A DNA stretch of 64,000 bases from Symbiodinium natans (GCA_905221605.1 CAJNDS010001458.1:250001-314000); one strand, 5' to 3'; shown: positions 42,637-53,243, counted from the stretch's first letter. Notes: generated by a model from the sequence alone, not told the origin. Translations and numbers: made by a program.

Positions 42637-42702
42637 ACCCTAACCCTAAACCCTAAACCCTAAACCCTAAACCCTAAACCCTAAACCCTAAACCCTAAAC
42701 CT
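42637..42702. repeat. Telomere-like array, 9 CCCTAAA units, facing a TTTAGGG unit
   Basis: Perfect units; about 20 bases upstream lies an inverted AGGGTTTAGGGTTGAG, so orientation switches here too. Confidence 0.93.
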
Positions 42703-42998
42703 TGAGGGCTCCGGATTCCGAAATCAGAAGCCCCATGCCCGCATCAACCCCACAGAGACGCATTTCCATTCCCAAGGTGGAACCCTGAGCCAGGACCCAA
42801 ACAGTTTAGGGTCGGTTTAGGGGTTGAGGTTTGAGAATCCCGAAGCAGTACATTGCTTTGGTCAGTCACTTACGTCTAAACGATCACCAACCCAACTGAA
42901 GAAGCAGATGCTCCACACCTAAAATCCTGAATTTTAAGCCCGAAACCCTAAACCCCGTTCAAACCGGAACTTTAACCACCCGAAACCCTAAGCCCGCA

Positions 42999-43105
42999 CT
43001 ATAGGGGCCTTACTACTTAAAATAGGGTTTTGGGGGTTCTTGTAGTAAAGTTATAAAAGGCACCTTAAGGGACTAAAATATTCGTAACTATTCCGACCCC
43101 TATAG
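42999..43105. mobile_element. MITE-like element, family E, best-defined copy
   Basis: CTATAGGGG at the left and CCCCTATAG at the right are exact complements. Interior: CCTTACTACTTAAAATAGGG, TTTTGGGGGTTCTTGTAGTA, AAGGGACTAAAATATTCGTA and CTATTCCGACCCC. 107 bp, no ORF. Confidence 0.75.
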
Positions 43106-43708
43106 AGGTTTCCCCGAAAGGCTGTCCTGACAGCGTGCTGTGGCGAGGTAGAGCAGCCGTGCCAGAAAAATGAACCTTCGTTCTTTTTTTCCATCGTCTA
43201 CAAGTTGCTTAAGAACCTTTAACCTTTAAGGGAGACATGAAATATGGATGAACTGAGTTAGGGCAACGTTTTGGGTGCCCTGAGCGATAAAGAATATGTG
43301 GCAGCAGAGACCTCACAGTAGACCATCATATGAGTCTGACTGTTCTCCCCCACGACGGTAGACGGTGACTTGGGTTTGCGGTGGAAGGGGCGAGGTATTG
43401 AAACCCCCCGAAACCCTGAAACCCCCGAAACCCTTAAACCCCTACAACACTCCGAGGTTTGAGTCATGGGGCTGCATGGCGAACGAGGCCATGAAGAATA
43501 AGGACGTTTGCAGCGGAGTCTCCATTACGAGATTTTGGCAAGGGCTTGCCTGGCCTTGACCCCCCTACTTCGAAACCCGAAGGCTCCCTAAACGCAAAGG
43601 CCCCCTTAACCCTAAAGCCTCCTGGGGGGGGTTACACAGGTTTGTGGAGTCTTTCAACCCACCCCCGAAATGTGGCAAGGCTGTGTGCTCAGACCGCACC
43701 ATCAATCA

Positions 43709-43780
43709 GGGTTTGGGGTTTGGGGTTTGGGGTTTGGGGTTTGGGGTTTGGGGTTTGGGGTTTGGGGTTTGGGGTTTGGG
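43709..43780. repeat. Array homogenised to TTTGGGG, 10 units
   Basis: Ten consecutive GGGTTTG-phase units with G at the position where the telomere unit has A. No TTTAGGG within it. Confidence 0.95.
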
Positions 43781-44104
43781 GCTCGGCCCTAAAACCTACA
43801 ACCAGAAATTGCTTCGTGAAGCCGGCAATGCCACGGATTCCCGGTCAAGTTTGGACTTCTTTCGGCCAGGCAACTCGGCACAATTCAGTGAGTTAGGAGA
43901 TTGGGGGCTGTTTTAGGCCCTTTAAGGGCATGGTAGGGCCTAAACCCTACCCTAAACCCTAAACCCTAAACCCATGATTTAAAGGGGGGTTCTTAGCGCC
44001 CTCCGGTGGATTGGGCTCCAGGGCCTGGGGCTGCACAGCTTGCTGCCCCTGACAGTCGTGGCCGTCTGGTCTCAGCAACGTGCACATTCAAAACCCGCAT
44101 GGTC

Positions 44105-44205
44105 GGTTTAGGGTTTAGGGTTTAGGGTTTAGGGTTCAGGGTTTAGGGTTTAGGGTTTAGGGTTCAGGGTTCAGGGTTTAGGGTTTAGGGTTTAGGGTCT
44201 AGGGG
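44105..44205. repeat. Telomere-like array with TTCAGGG variants
   Basis: About 14 units; TTCAGGG appears singly and in a pair amid TTTAGGG. Confidence 0.93.
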
Positions 44206-44383
44206 TTCTCTGACTTACTTTTGGGGGGTGCCCTGCATGTATGAAGCCGCGGGGGGACCCCAAACCGCCTAAAATCCCTAAGCCCTGAATGAGACCCTAC
44301 TTGGGAGCAGACCCTGGAAAAAAAGTATATACTTCTGAGGTATAAGCAGCCAGAAAGGGTACCCAGAACCCAAAAAAGTAGCA

Positions 44384-44592
44384 AAGTATTAACGTATTAA
44401 AGTATTAACGGTTATGATTAACTTTTTAGCGCATTAACGTATCAAAGTATTAAAGTATTAAAGCATTATTGAAGTATTCAAGTATTAAAGTATTGAAGTA
44501 TTAAAGTAGTAAAGTATTAAAGTATTAAAGTATTAAAGTATTAAAGTATTAAAGTATTAAAGTATTAAAGTATTAAAGTATTAAAGTATTAA
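44384..44592. repeat. Satellite of an 8-bp unit AGTATTAA
   Basis: A degenerate left half (44384-44515) and about nine perfect units (44516-44592). It begins where a family-H-like phrase (GGGTACCCAGAACCCAAAAA) ends, so it may have grown from that repeat's end. Confidence 0.95.
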
Positions 44593-44940
44593 ACTCCAAA
44601 AAACCCAGGAGAGAACGGACAAGCACACCCGGCTCGTAAGTCCTAGTATAACTCTCCCTGCTGACTGGGTTCTGACTGGGAATTATGTACCTGACTTCTT
44701 CTTATGTATTCCCCCTCATTATGATGGCATGTCTTTCTTCCACGCCGCTTCGACAGAGCTTTGCCGAATAAGGCAAGGTCGAGAAGAAAGAACTACTCTC
44801 AAAATGGGAACTGGCCAGCAAGCTTCAAATTCCAATCCACCTCTTACAACCTAAACCCTAAGCCCCAAAACCAAAACCCTAAACCCTATAAACCCTAAAC
44901 CCAGGAGCGGCAGAAAAGGTGAGGAGCCCTGGTGGGAACC

Positions 44941-44945
<5 letters not shown>

Positions 44946-44978
<33 letters not shown>
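44946..44978. repeat. Poly-G run of 33
   Basis: Longest homopolymer in the window. Its true length is likely to be uncertain. Confidence 0.9.
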
Positions 44979-45019
44979 CGGAGGGGTTGAGCCTACCAAA
45001 ATAGCCCGCCCTGAATGCA

Positions 45020-45119
45020 CCAGTAACCATATTCTGATACAGGGTACCCTTTTTGGGGCTGGCTACTTCTAAAAGGGAACCCCAACATAGGCAAAAGGGT
45101 ACCACTCAGCTACCAAGCC
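45020..45119. repeat. Interspersed repeat family H, copy 3
   Basis: CCAGTAACCATATTCTGATA, GGGTACCCTTTTTGGGGCTG, AAAGGGAACCCCAACATAGG and AAGGGTACCACTCAGCTACC. Same order as 58761. Confidence 0.6.
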
Positions 45120-45144
45120 GAAGCCCTGAACCCTCAACCCTAAA

Positions 45145-45251
45145 CTACCAAGTGACTTAAGAACCCCCAAAAAAACAAAAAGTGCTCAAAGTAGAGGGAT
45201 CTTCATTTTTTTTTTTTTTGGGGGGGGGGGGGGTTCTTAAGCAAGTAGTAG
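45145..45251. mobile_element. MITE-like element, family C, with 4-bp flanking duplication
   Basis: CTACCAAGTGACTTAAGAAC at the left pairs with GTTCTTAAGCAAGTAGTAG at the right. It is flanked on both sides by TAAA (45141-45144 and 45252-45255), a possible target duplication; the left one is the last part of a CCCTAAA unit. The centre holds T14 followed by about 15 G. Confidence 0.7.
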
Positions 45252-46180
45252 TAAAGCCATGAAGTGTAGTCCCGCTTTTGCAAGGGGTCCTAGGCTTCGA
45301 GGAGGAGGGCGCCTTGCAATAGGGTCCCAGCAAACAATTCATGGCCTTCAACCCTAAACCCTAAACCCTAAACCCTAGAACCCTAAACCCTTAACCTTGA
45401 ACCCCAGACCCGACTTCGGTCATTTGGAGCCCCGGCTTCTGCAAGGCAGAAACGCCGGGCGCAGCCCCCAACGGAACACGCCGGCGAGAATGGGCTGTCT
45501 ACTGGGGTGTTTCGGTATACACATAAGTGCCCTGTGTTGGGTTGGCCATTTCAAGCCCCCATGCAGGAGCAACCGTTCTTCCTCTGCGAAAATCACCAGA
45601 TCCCCTCCTCTCCTCTCTAAGCCGAGGGAATGGGAGGGTTTGGGGTTTCGGGTTTAGGGATTAGAGATTAGGGTTTGGGGCTTAGGGCCCTTGTTGGGAC
45701 TTGGTGGGGGGATCCGGATCGTTCACCTTCATTCAACGTCGTCTACGTATTACTGTTGTGATCCAAAAGCACTTCAAAAGCCCCTCAACTCCAATGCGCC
45801 TCCCCTTTGGGGAGAAGATCAGAGAGACAACGGCCTTGCCTTGTCTGAGCTCCTGTAGGCACTTAGAGAGAAAGGTTGGCTGTAGCTTTGAGGGTCTGGC
45901 GTTTTGGTTGGCGTTTGGGATGCACCCTAAAGCCCTACAACTCTTTCAAAAGCTGGCAGGACAAGTTTAACGCTCTGGTCTCTTCTAGAGTCAAGGAACT
46001 TGAACCATCTACCAAGCCGTTAGCAGTCATAGAACTCCCTAAACCCTAAACCCTAAACCCTAAACCCCAAAACCCTGCAAACTACAGGAGGGACACATGC
46101 TGCCTCCTTGAACACCTGCTGGTCAGCTGGCTAGCCTGCTCCTCGGCGCTCAACTGCTGGAACCTTGCTGCTTTCATCGA

Positions 46181-46280
46181 AGGGTTTAGGGTTTAGGGTT
46201 TAGGGTTTAGGGTTTAGGGTTCAGGGTTTGGTTTAGGATTAGGGTTTTTAGGGTTTAGGGTTTAGGGTTTAGGGTTGAGG
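46181..46280. repeat. Telomere-like array, about 13 TTTAGGG-type units
   Basis: Perfect units at both ends with variant units in the middle. It abuts the family F element that starts at about 46281. Confidence 0.93.
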
Positions 46281-46480
46281 GCCCTGAACATGGGTCCCTT
46301 ACCTCCTCTAAAGGGTTCTGAAGTGGCCCTTGGGTTGATCGGGCACATACAGTAAGGGGTACATAAGGGGGTCCCAACCGTCCCTTCTAACCCCAAGCCC
46401 TAAACCCTAAACCCTGAACCCTAAACCCTCAACCCTAAACCCTATAAGGGCCCACACTAAGGGACCATGAAACTGCCCTA
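46281..46480. mobile_element. MITE-like element, family F, interrupted by a telomere-like tract
   Basis: Left ACATGGGTCCCTTACCTCC; right CTAAGGGACCATGAAACTGC, as in family F at 10256. Between GTCCCTTCTAACCCC and ATAAGGGCCCACAC lie about eight units in CCCTAAA orientation (46388-46443) that the other copies lack. Confidence 0.65.
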
Positions 46481-46713
46481 AGATTTCAGGATCTGCTCGC
46501 GGGTTCGAGGGTTCTGGGTTGAGGAGTTCAGGTTAGGTTTTGGGTTTTGGGTTTTGGGTTTAGGGTTTAGGGTTTCGGGTTTGAGGTTTAGGGCTTAGGC
46601 GGTCGGGTACAACGGATTAAGAAAAGGGGCTCGTGATGGGTTTTGAAAGGTATCCTGGATTGATCTGCAGTCTGTCTTGCCTTGGGGGGGGAGGGCCTCG
46701 GCTAAGAGCGAGC

Positions 46714-46787
46714 GCCCCTAAACCCTAAACCCTAAACCCTAAACCCTAAACCCTAAACCCTAAACCCTAAACCCTAAACCCTAAACC
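46714..46787. repeat. Telomere-like array, 10 CCCTAAA units
   Basis: Perfect units from CGCC to CTCAAGG. Confidence 0.96.
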
Positions 46788-47176
46788 TCAAGGCCCTCCT
46801 GGAAGTAATGTGGGACGGAAGGGCCCCCCAAAAGTCCCTGAAGTTAGCAGGGAGGAGCAGGGCTTGGGTCCTGGAGCTCTGAAAAACAGACGTAGGCAAA
46901 GCTTCTTGAGCCTCCTAGGGTTTAGGGTTTATGGTTTACAGCCAGGAAAGGGAACTATTCCAGAACTACAGAAAGAAAACGTGCGGGAGCCCGTTTGACC
47001 AAAAATGGGGCTCACGTCCAAAACAGAGGGAAGACAGGGTGCTACTGGGCCTCCCGAACCCCATTAGGGGTCTAGGCTTTAAGGTCTAGGGTACTGGGCT
47101 TCCTAAAACGCCATTGGTGAAAAAGATAACCACTCCAAGCTAGACTCCCTGATCCCTAAACCCTAAACCCTAAACC

Positions 47177-47506
47177 CTAAGCCGTGAACCCTAGGGTGGC
47201 GAGGGCCGGAGGTGTTCGGGTTTGTGGTTCCGAATCGAGGCATTCGGGGCCTTGCGCTTTGCCCTCGAGAGGCAAATTTAGTCCAACAAAATCCGGCCTT
47301 GACCTCGCTCTTTCTGCGATTGCTTTGAGCCTGGATCTCTGCTCCTCTGCGAAGCTTTTCCTGCACTGCTTGAGGTTGACTTGCTCGGAAAGGTCGCGGT
47401 TCAAAGGCCAGCCATGGGTGTATACATCTGCCGCTGAGGGTCTTCCCATCACCCCACACCATGTGCAACTCCTAAAGAACCTCCCCTCCCCCCCCCCCCC
47501 CCACAA
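47177..47506 (-). other. Possible exon remnant
   Basis: Within an open minus frame the middle part reads NRDLSEQVNLKQCRKSFAEE and QRSRLKAIAERARSRPDFVG, a charged, helix-like sequence. Another minus frame and the plus strand are also open. No family recognised. Confidence 0.22.
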
Positions 47507-48118
47507 GCGTCAACCGCTCTGAGAACCGAGTCGCCTAAGCCCTAGACTCGGTAAAGCCCAAAACCAAAACTTCAGCCACACCTTCATCTGCTGTGATTTA
47601 GGGTTTAGGGTTTAGGGCTTGGGGTGTAAACTTCTTTCGGCGACGCTTGCGGGCACTGGGGGCAGCCAAGCCACACAGGGGGTGCGAATGAAAGAAGCAC
47701 GTTGCTCGGCCCCAGACATGTCTTCATCACCTGCTCTTTAGGGTTTAGGGTTTAGGTTTTAGGGTTCAGGGTTTAGGGTTTCAGAAACCGTAAGCACTTA
47801 AACTCTGAGGATGTATGTTGGTAGTTGATCAGCATACTTGTTCCCCAAACGACCGCTGATGTTTCCTTTAAAATAAGCAAGAGAACCCTAAATCTTTTTT
47901 CTATACACACACATGCATGTATTACATTACGTTACTGTTAAATACACAAAGTGCATTGTCATCCCTTAGTTAGAGGGTTCGAGTTCAGGAGGCCGACTAA
48001 GCCCGCTCTTCGTCATGGAACTCTACATAACCCAAAATATAACCCAACATAAAAAATCCCAAGCCCCTTCACTTAAAGGGAATGTACAGGGAGTACCTAC
48101 TTTCACCGATTTACCTAG

Positions 48119-48245
48119 CTAATTAACCAATTGTAACTGTACTATCCCTGTAAACCTGTACTTGTACCTGTACCACTTAAGGGGCTTACAAGTGGGTTAA
48201 CAGTACAGTCATAATTTGCTAATAAGTATCATGAACCTCCGAGTA
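48119..48245. mobile_element. MITE-like element, family B, partial
   Basis: The right half AAGTGGGTTAACAGTACAGT, AATAAGTATCATGAACCTCC matches the right half of 57627. The left inverted repeat is missing. A CCCTAAA array starts three bases after its end. Confidence 0.55.
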
Positions 48246-48247
48246 AG

Positions 48248-48330
48248 CCCTAAACCCTAAACCCTAAACCCTAAACCCTAAACCCTAACCCCTAAACCCT
48301 AAACCCTAAACCCTAAACCCTAAACCCTAA
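48248..48330. repeat. Telomere-like array, 11-12 CCCTAAA units
   Basis: One CCCCTAA variant inside. Opposite in orientation to the array 90 bases downstream. Confidence 0.95.
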
Positions 48331-48418
48331 AAAGAATCAGTCAGAAGCTCCCGCGGCACGGATCTGAGGGAGAGGCCTGCATGGTGCCACCTGGGGGCTA
48401 CAGAGGGTCGACTCAGCA

Positions 48419-48512
48419 GGGTTTAGGGTTTAGGGTTTAGGGTTTAGGGTTTAGGGTTTAGGGTTTAGGGTTTAGGGATTCAGGGTTCAGGGCTTCAGGG
48501 TTGAGGGTTTAG
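48419..48512. repeat. Telomere-like array, TTTAGGG orientation
   Basis: About eight perfect units then TTCAGGG and TTGAGGG variants. Forms an inverted pair with 48248-48330. Confidence 0.95.
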
Positions 48513-48776
48513 GAGCTGCTAGGGACAGTAGGGTTTCGGGACTTTGAGGGTTTAGGTTGCTTGGTTTGGGTCTTGGGGGGGCTTAGGGTTTCGGGGGTTG
48601 GAGGTTTGGGGTGTGGGGTGACCGGCTTTTGGTTTGGGGTCCGGGGCTTGGGTTCACAGGCTCTTCGGCCGACCTAATCGGGAATGTGGTGGTGTTTGTT
48701 TCATGGAAAACCCTGAACCACCCAAGCCGTAGTCCTGCTTTGAACCCTCAAACTCTAATTTAAAAGGAGAACCACT

Positions 48777-48857
48777 TGGGATGCTACACCTTAAGGCCTT
48801 AATAGGGATTATGGTAACCCCTATATCCCCATTAAGGACTGTTCGTATAAGGGGGAA
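48777..48857. mobile_element. MITE-like element, family G, right end replaced by telomere-like array
   Basis: TTGGGATGCTACACC at the left, then TAATAGGGATTATGGTAACC and GACTGTTCGTATAAGGGGG. In the copy at 60006 this continues GAGCATCCC; here it continues AAACCTAAACCC. Confidence 0.6.
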
Positions 48858-48945
48858 ACCTAAACCCTAAACCCTAAACCCTAAACCCTAAACCCTAAAC
48901 CCTAAACCCTAAACCCTAAACCCTAAACCCTAAACCCTAAACCCC
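48858..48945. repeat. Telomere-like array, 12 CCCTAAA units
   Basis: Starts exactly where the family G right terminus should be; followed by CCTCGTATAATCACTATTGG. Confidence 0.95.
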
Positions 48946-49039
48946 CTCGTATAATCACTATTGGGATACAACAGGGCCGGTCCCAGCCGCTGACGTGGCA
49001 ACCTTTTCCAGGCCCGAAGCAGACGGGCCTCAGCTGCTG

Positions 49040-49133
49040 TTTGGGGTTTGGGGTTTAGGGTTTAGGGTTTGGGGTTTAGGGTTTAGGGTTTGGGGTTTGG
49101 GGTTGGGGGTTGGGGGTTGGGGGTTGGGGGTTT
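49040..49133. repeat. Array of TTTGGGG, TTTAGGG and TTGGGGG units
   Basis: About 13 units; the last five are the 7-bp unit TTGGGGG, homogenised. Confidence 0.92.
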
Positions 49134-49897
49134 AGCGGTTCGGGCTGCGGTTTCAAGTGGCGCTGGCAACTCACCGTTGGGGCTTCGAAAGGGCATTGGG
49201 GTCTTTGGGTTTGGGGTCTTGCGATTTGAAAAGCGTGGGCTAAGACAGGACTCCAGTAGGACCAACCTAAACCCTAAACCCGGTACCCTGAACCCTAACC
49301 CCTATGTAAACCCTCAACCCTAAACCCGGGAGCCCACAGCATGGAGTTGGCGACGAAGTACATAAGAAACCTGTTATGTGCATGTAATGTAGGTATGTAG
49401 GTATGTATGTATGTATGATGTATGCATGCGTAGATCTGTATCTGCAGACAACATACAGACACACATGTGCCTGGCTAATGCATTCTGTGCAAATGTTCCT
49501 CGGATGCGGGCTCCATGGCTAAGGAAATCAGAGTGGAGGTGGGGGTGTTTCAGGGTGTAGGGTTTAGGGGTTGGGGCGCAAACGTTTTGTTAAGTTGGCC
49601 CGTTCAACCGTTAACCAAAAACTCGTCAATGGCAACTTAGACCATGAACAAAGAGATCCTTTTTGAGCACAACCCGGGCAAACGAAAAAAAAAAATCCAA
49701 GGACCCCTCGCCTGAAACCCTGTGCCCTAAACCCCATAAACCCTAAACCCTAAACCCTAAAATCCACCCTTCCAGTCCAGGGCGCATATTTTCAAAAAGG
49801 AAGCTGCTCTTCCTCAGCGGCCCCCCCTGCGCTGCGATCGCCTCGTGCTGCAGCCTCGCGACTTTCACGAAGGCTTTCAGGGCGCAGGGTTTAAGCT

Positions 49898-49978
49898 TAG
49901 GGTTTATAGAAATTGTAGAGGGTTTGGGTCCCAATAACATTTTGAACGAAACGTTTTGACCGAAAGTTTTGTTTTTCG
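49898..49978 (-). repeat. Interspersed repeat family L, copy 3
   Basis: On the minus strand: AACTTTCGGTCAAAACGTTT, CGTTCAAAATGTTATTGGGA, CCCAAACCCTCTACAATTTC, then TATAAACCCTAAGC. It ends in a telomere-like unit at the same point as copy 2. A G-rich purine tract follows on the plus strand. Confidence 0.7.
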
Positions 49979-49997
49979 CCCCTGCGCCAGGAGGCTG

Positions 49998-50083
49998 GGG
50001 GGGGGGGGGAGGCGGGGGAGGAGGGGGGGAGGGGGGGGGGAGACGAGGGGGCGGGAGGGGGGGAGGGAAGGGGGAGGAGACCC
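49998..50083. repeat. G-rich purine tract
   Basis: Almost only G with A interruptions (GGCGGGGGAGGAGGGGGG). Comparable to 26815-26900. Likely quadruplex-forming. Confidence 0.92.
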
Positions 50084-50769
50084 TTAAACCGTAAACCCCT
50101 AAACCCTAACCCCCACAAAGGATGCCTTTCTGGACTCTGGGCCTTCCATCTGCTCGGCGGAGGGGTGGAGAGAGTTCAAACCCTCGGGGCTGAAAGCAAA
50201 CACCCTGAAACCCTGAACCTTGAGCTCAACCCCAAAGCCCTAAAACCATCTAAAATCCTGTAAACCAGTTTAAACCATCTAAGCCCCTCAAGCCTCCGAA
50301 AGACCACGCGACCCTAAACCCTAAACCCTGCGGCCTTTGGAGCAGTTGGACCGTGTGATGAGCTGGGAAGAGGTCCGACAACCCCATGCCGACAGCGTGA
50401 TCGACCTTGCGATGTCACAAAAACGGTGTAGGGTTTAGGGTTTAGGGTTCTTGTAAGCTATGGGGTAGGAATCACCCACAGGGTTTAGGGTTTAGGGGTG
50501 TAGGGCTTGATGGCTTTGTTTTTTAGGAATCACCCAACCGATCTTTTGTCCGAAAGCCCTGCTAAGCACTAAGCCATAGACAATCCAGGCCCGAACGGCC
50601 TTCAAGCCTAGTTTCGTGTTTTGGGAGCCCCGAAGAACCCTTGATTCAATGGTTGGGGTATGTCGGGGTGTGTGGGGTAAACCAAGGTTTGGTTTTGGGG
50701 TTACCAAGCCAGGAATCTTGGGTAACCCCAAACCCGTTAAATGAACCCTGTGACAGTCATGGCGCAGGA

Positions 50770-52085
50770 TCGCAGGCTTAAGCTGAAACCAACCCCTAGA
50801 TAAAGCCAAGGCCACTCCCGCCGCCCAAAAAGAATAAGCCGGCGCGTGGAATCCTGAAAAACCTACACCTGGTTGCCCGAAATTTCTCTGAAGTCCTCAG
50901 GCCCTCTGCCAAATGTTAGGCGCTTCGGGCTTGAGGGCTTCCTGTACCTGAGCATGCCACTACACCCTCACATTCTCGTCTGCTGGAAACCGAGGGCACA
51001 AGGGAAAACCACGTTTGGGAGAAAACCCTGCGCTCCACAGTGCAGTGCTGCCATCATGTGCAGCACCCCGAAAGAATGACGTGTGATTCTCACAAGGCCA
51101 ACCCTGTGTAGCAGATAGCCCGAGATACCTACAGAAAGGCCACTGGTTGGCCGAGAACACTGCAACTGGCCGATGAAGTTGCGGGAGCCAGCTCAAACGA
51201 TCTGCCCTAGGATGAGGCCGATACAGAGGCTCAGTCTCCGTACAAGCAACCACGGCAAGCGCTGCAGGATGGTACGTGGCGGCTGAGAGTATATACGAGC
51301 GGAGGTCAGCAAGCATGTGCGAGCATGTGGAACTGCGGCACTCCAGCAGAGGCAAGGGCCTCTTCACAACCCTGGGGTAGTTGTCACGGGCCAAGACCCA
51401 CCGCGCGTGCGGACAGGGGCACAGCATCGACAGCTGTGATGCGGCGCCGCCTCACAGCACGCCCGTTGCTTCTCGCGACTGCGAGTCCACCTTGTTTCTC
51501 AAGGACGACGGGCTGATGGGACATACCAGCTTGGGCACAAAGGTCACGCGTGCGGTTGTGTTGGCACTTGTGAAGCGAATAAGCCTCTGCCGCTCCTGCG
51601 GGGGACTGCCATGTAGCGACCCAATGACCCGGGCCGAGCGCATGGATGACAGCGAAGTCAAGAGCAATTGGCTGCGTGCTCCCATCGGGGAGCTTGTCTT
51701 GCAATGCGCCCCGCGCGTGCAAGCAAGATGCCAGCTGGTCGACGCCGAGTGGCGCCAGGGGCTTGCAGGAGTTGGGGCGCCTTAAGCGTTGGGTGTAGTC
51801 GGGCACGCCTGTAGTCATAGACGAGGTCTCGCACAAGGTTGTGGACACCTGTAGCGTCACCGCCTCACATGCGTGGCAAGCTGTCACGAGCGGACAACCC
51901 TGCTGGCCTCCAGCCGAGGATTCAATGACAATGTCCCAAGCAAGACAAATACAAACCTCGAACTGACCCCCTAAGCCTTACTCTTGGAGCCTCAAGGCCC
52001 TCAATTTACTTCTCCCACTAGTCAAGGAATGAAGGGGTTGCACTTGAGTTTTTAGACCACATCAGGAAATCCAAAACACAATCCC
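50770..52085. other. Telomere-unit-free island containing an RT-like fragment
   Basis: About 1.3 kb, GC-rich, without telomere-like units. Overlapping frames on both strands; only the minus frame listed next has a recognisable motif. The minus frame 50960-51427, in a different register, lies further downstream and may be part of the same decayed element. Confidence 0.5.
51384..51977 (-). pseudogene. Likely LINE-type reverse transcriptase fragment
   Basis: The minus frame is open from 51977 down to a TGA at 51384. Near its start it reads WDIVIESSAGGQQGCPLVTA (about 51860-51940), which fits the palm-domain motif G-x-x-Q-G-C/D-P-L of non-LTR retrotransposon RTs. The FxDD catalytic box expected about 30-60 residues later is not visible and the following 150 residues match nothing I know, so the copy is broken or the frame has shifted. 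Upstream it is cut by a stop at 51978. A chance match is possible. Confidence 0.4.
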
Positions 52086-53139
52086 TACCCTAAACCCTAA
52101 ACCCTAGATCCTAGACCCTAGACCCTAAACCCTAAACCCCAACCCTCAACCCTAAACCTCCAAGTCAGGCAGTGCACTGGTGCAGACGCGCCAATGACAC
52201 GCATCCTGAGTACTCAGGCCGACGTCGAGACGAGTGCTTCTTCGGATGTTGGGTGCCGAGGGCTAACGATATCAGCAGTAACCCTAAACCCTAAACCCTA
52301 AACTCTAAACCCCAAGTCCCCTCATGCCAAAACCCTGGCAATGTTTTGGTTGCGGTTTCCTGGGGATTTGGGCTACGATTCTGGGTATGAGGTAACCCCT
52401 GACAGGGCTATACATGGGGGATAGAACGTACCAAACTTTCTCATTCCGCGTTCAAGGAAATAATCCTAAGCAGAGTCGCGAGACCCCGCACTTGGGGCTT
52501 AGGTATCTCCTGATGAAGTCACAGCCCATACCTTCCCGCAACTAAGTCCGTAGTCATGACTCCACTTATCAGTCACCTAAATGCAGGAACCGGTTTACAA
52601 GCAAAGTTGGAACCTGCAGGTGCCCCTAAACCCCCAAACCCTAAACCCTAAACGCCAAACCCTAAACCCTAAGCAGGCGAAGAGGCCGCTCTTCAGACCC
52701 CGGCGACCCAAACCATGTTGCCTACGGCCCTTTAGGGTATAGGGTTTAGGGTTTAGGGTTTAGGTTTAGGGTTTTGGGTTGAAAGCCCTAAACCCTAATG
52801 CCTAAACCCTTCAGAGGGGGAAGGAGAGGTACAGTCCATCCAGCCACCCCCACAATGAACACCAGCCACGTCTCTGGATCATGTCCAGGTCTAGGAAGGT
52901 GTTTTTCCGCTCCGCAAGAGCTTCCTCTTCCGGTCCTAGCAGGCTGGGCGACCCGACCCAAACCACCTAAACCACCTAAACCTGAAGCTCTAAGCCCTAA
53001 ACCCTCTAAGGCATTTGTCTGGCTAGGCTTTGTAGGGCGTAGGGGGGGCCGAAGGCTCGAAAGGAGTTCCCTGGACACTGAAAGGCCCGGATATGCCCAC
53101 AAAGGTCGAAACGCAAGCCAACCTCATCCCGAGGATTTA

Positions 53140-53243
53140 CTTCGTAGCCCTTAAAACAAAGGCACCCTTTTGGGGGGTCGCGTACTGTATACGGAACCTG
53201 GAACCCCAAAAAGGGGAAGAAGGTACGACTGGGCTACCAAGTT
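53140..53243. repeat. Interspersed repeat family H, copy 4
   Basis: ATTTACTTCGTAGCCCTTAA, AAAGGCACCCTTTTGGGGGG, GGAACCCCAAAAAGGGG and GTACGACTGGGCTACCAAG. Confidence 0.55.

Larger units (their letters stand above)
41380..44104. other. Non-coding mosaic
   Basis: Telomere-like tracts at 41577-41595, 41768-41792, 41995-42088, 42490-42510, 42795-42830, 43390-43440 and 43938-43972. The stretch 43105-43370 and the island 41380-41575 are unit-free with short frames of unknown nature. Confidence 0.6.
45252..50770. other. Non-coding mosaic, arrays very dense
   Basis: Apart from the listed arrays and elements, tracts occur at 45350-45390, 45640-45680, 46035-46065, 46540-46580, 46918-46935, 47155-47180, 47598-47620, 47740-47785, 49725-49762, 50085-50105, 50310-50325 and 50425-50495. 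The stretch 47790-48110 is AT-richer and unit-free with no gene seen. The island 45690-46010 has an 89-codon plus frame without recognised domains. Confidence 0.6.
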
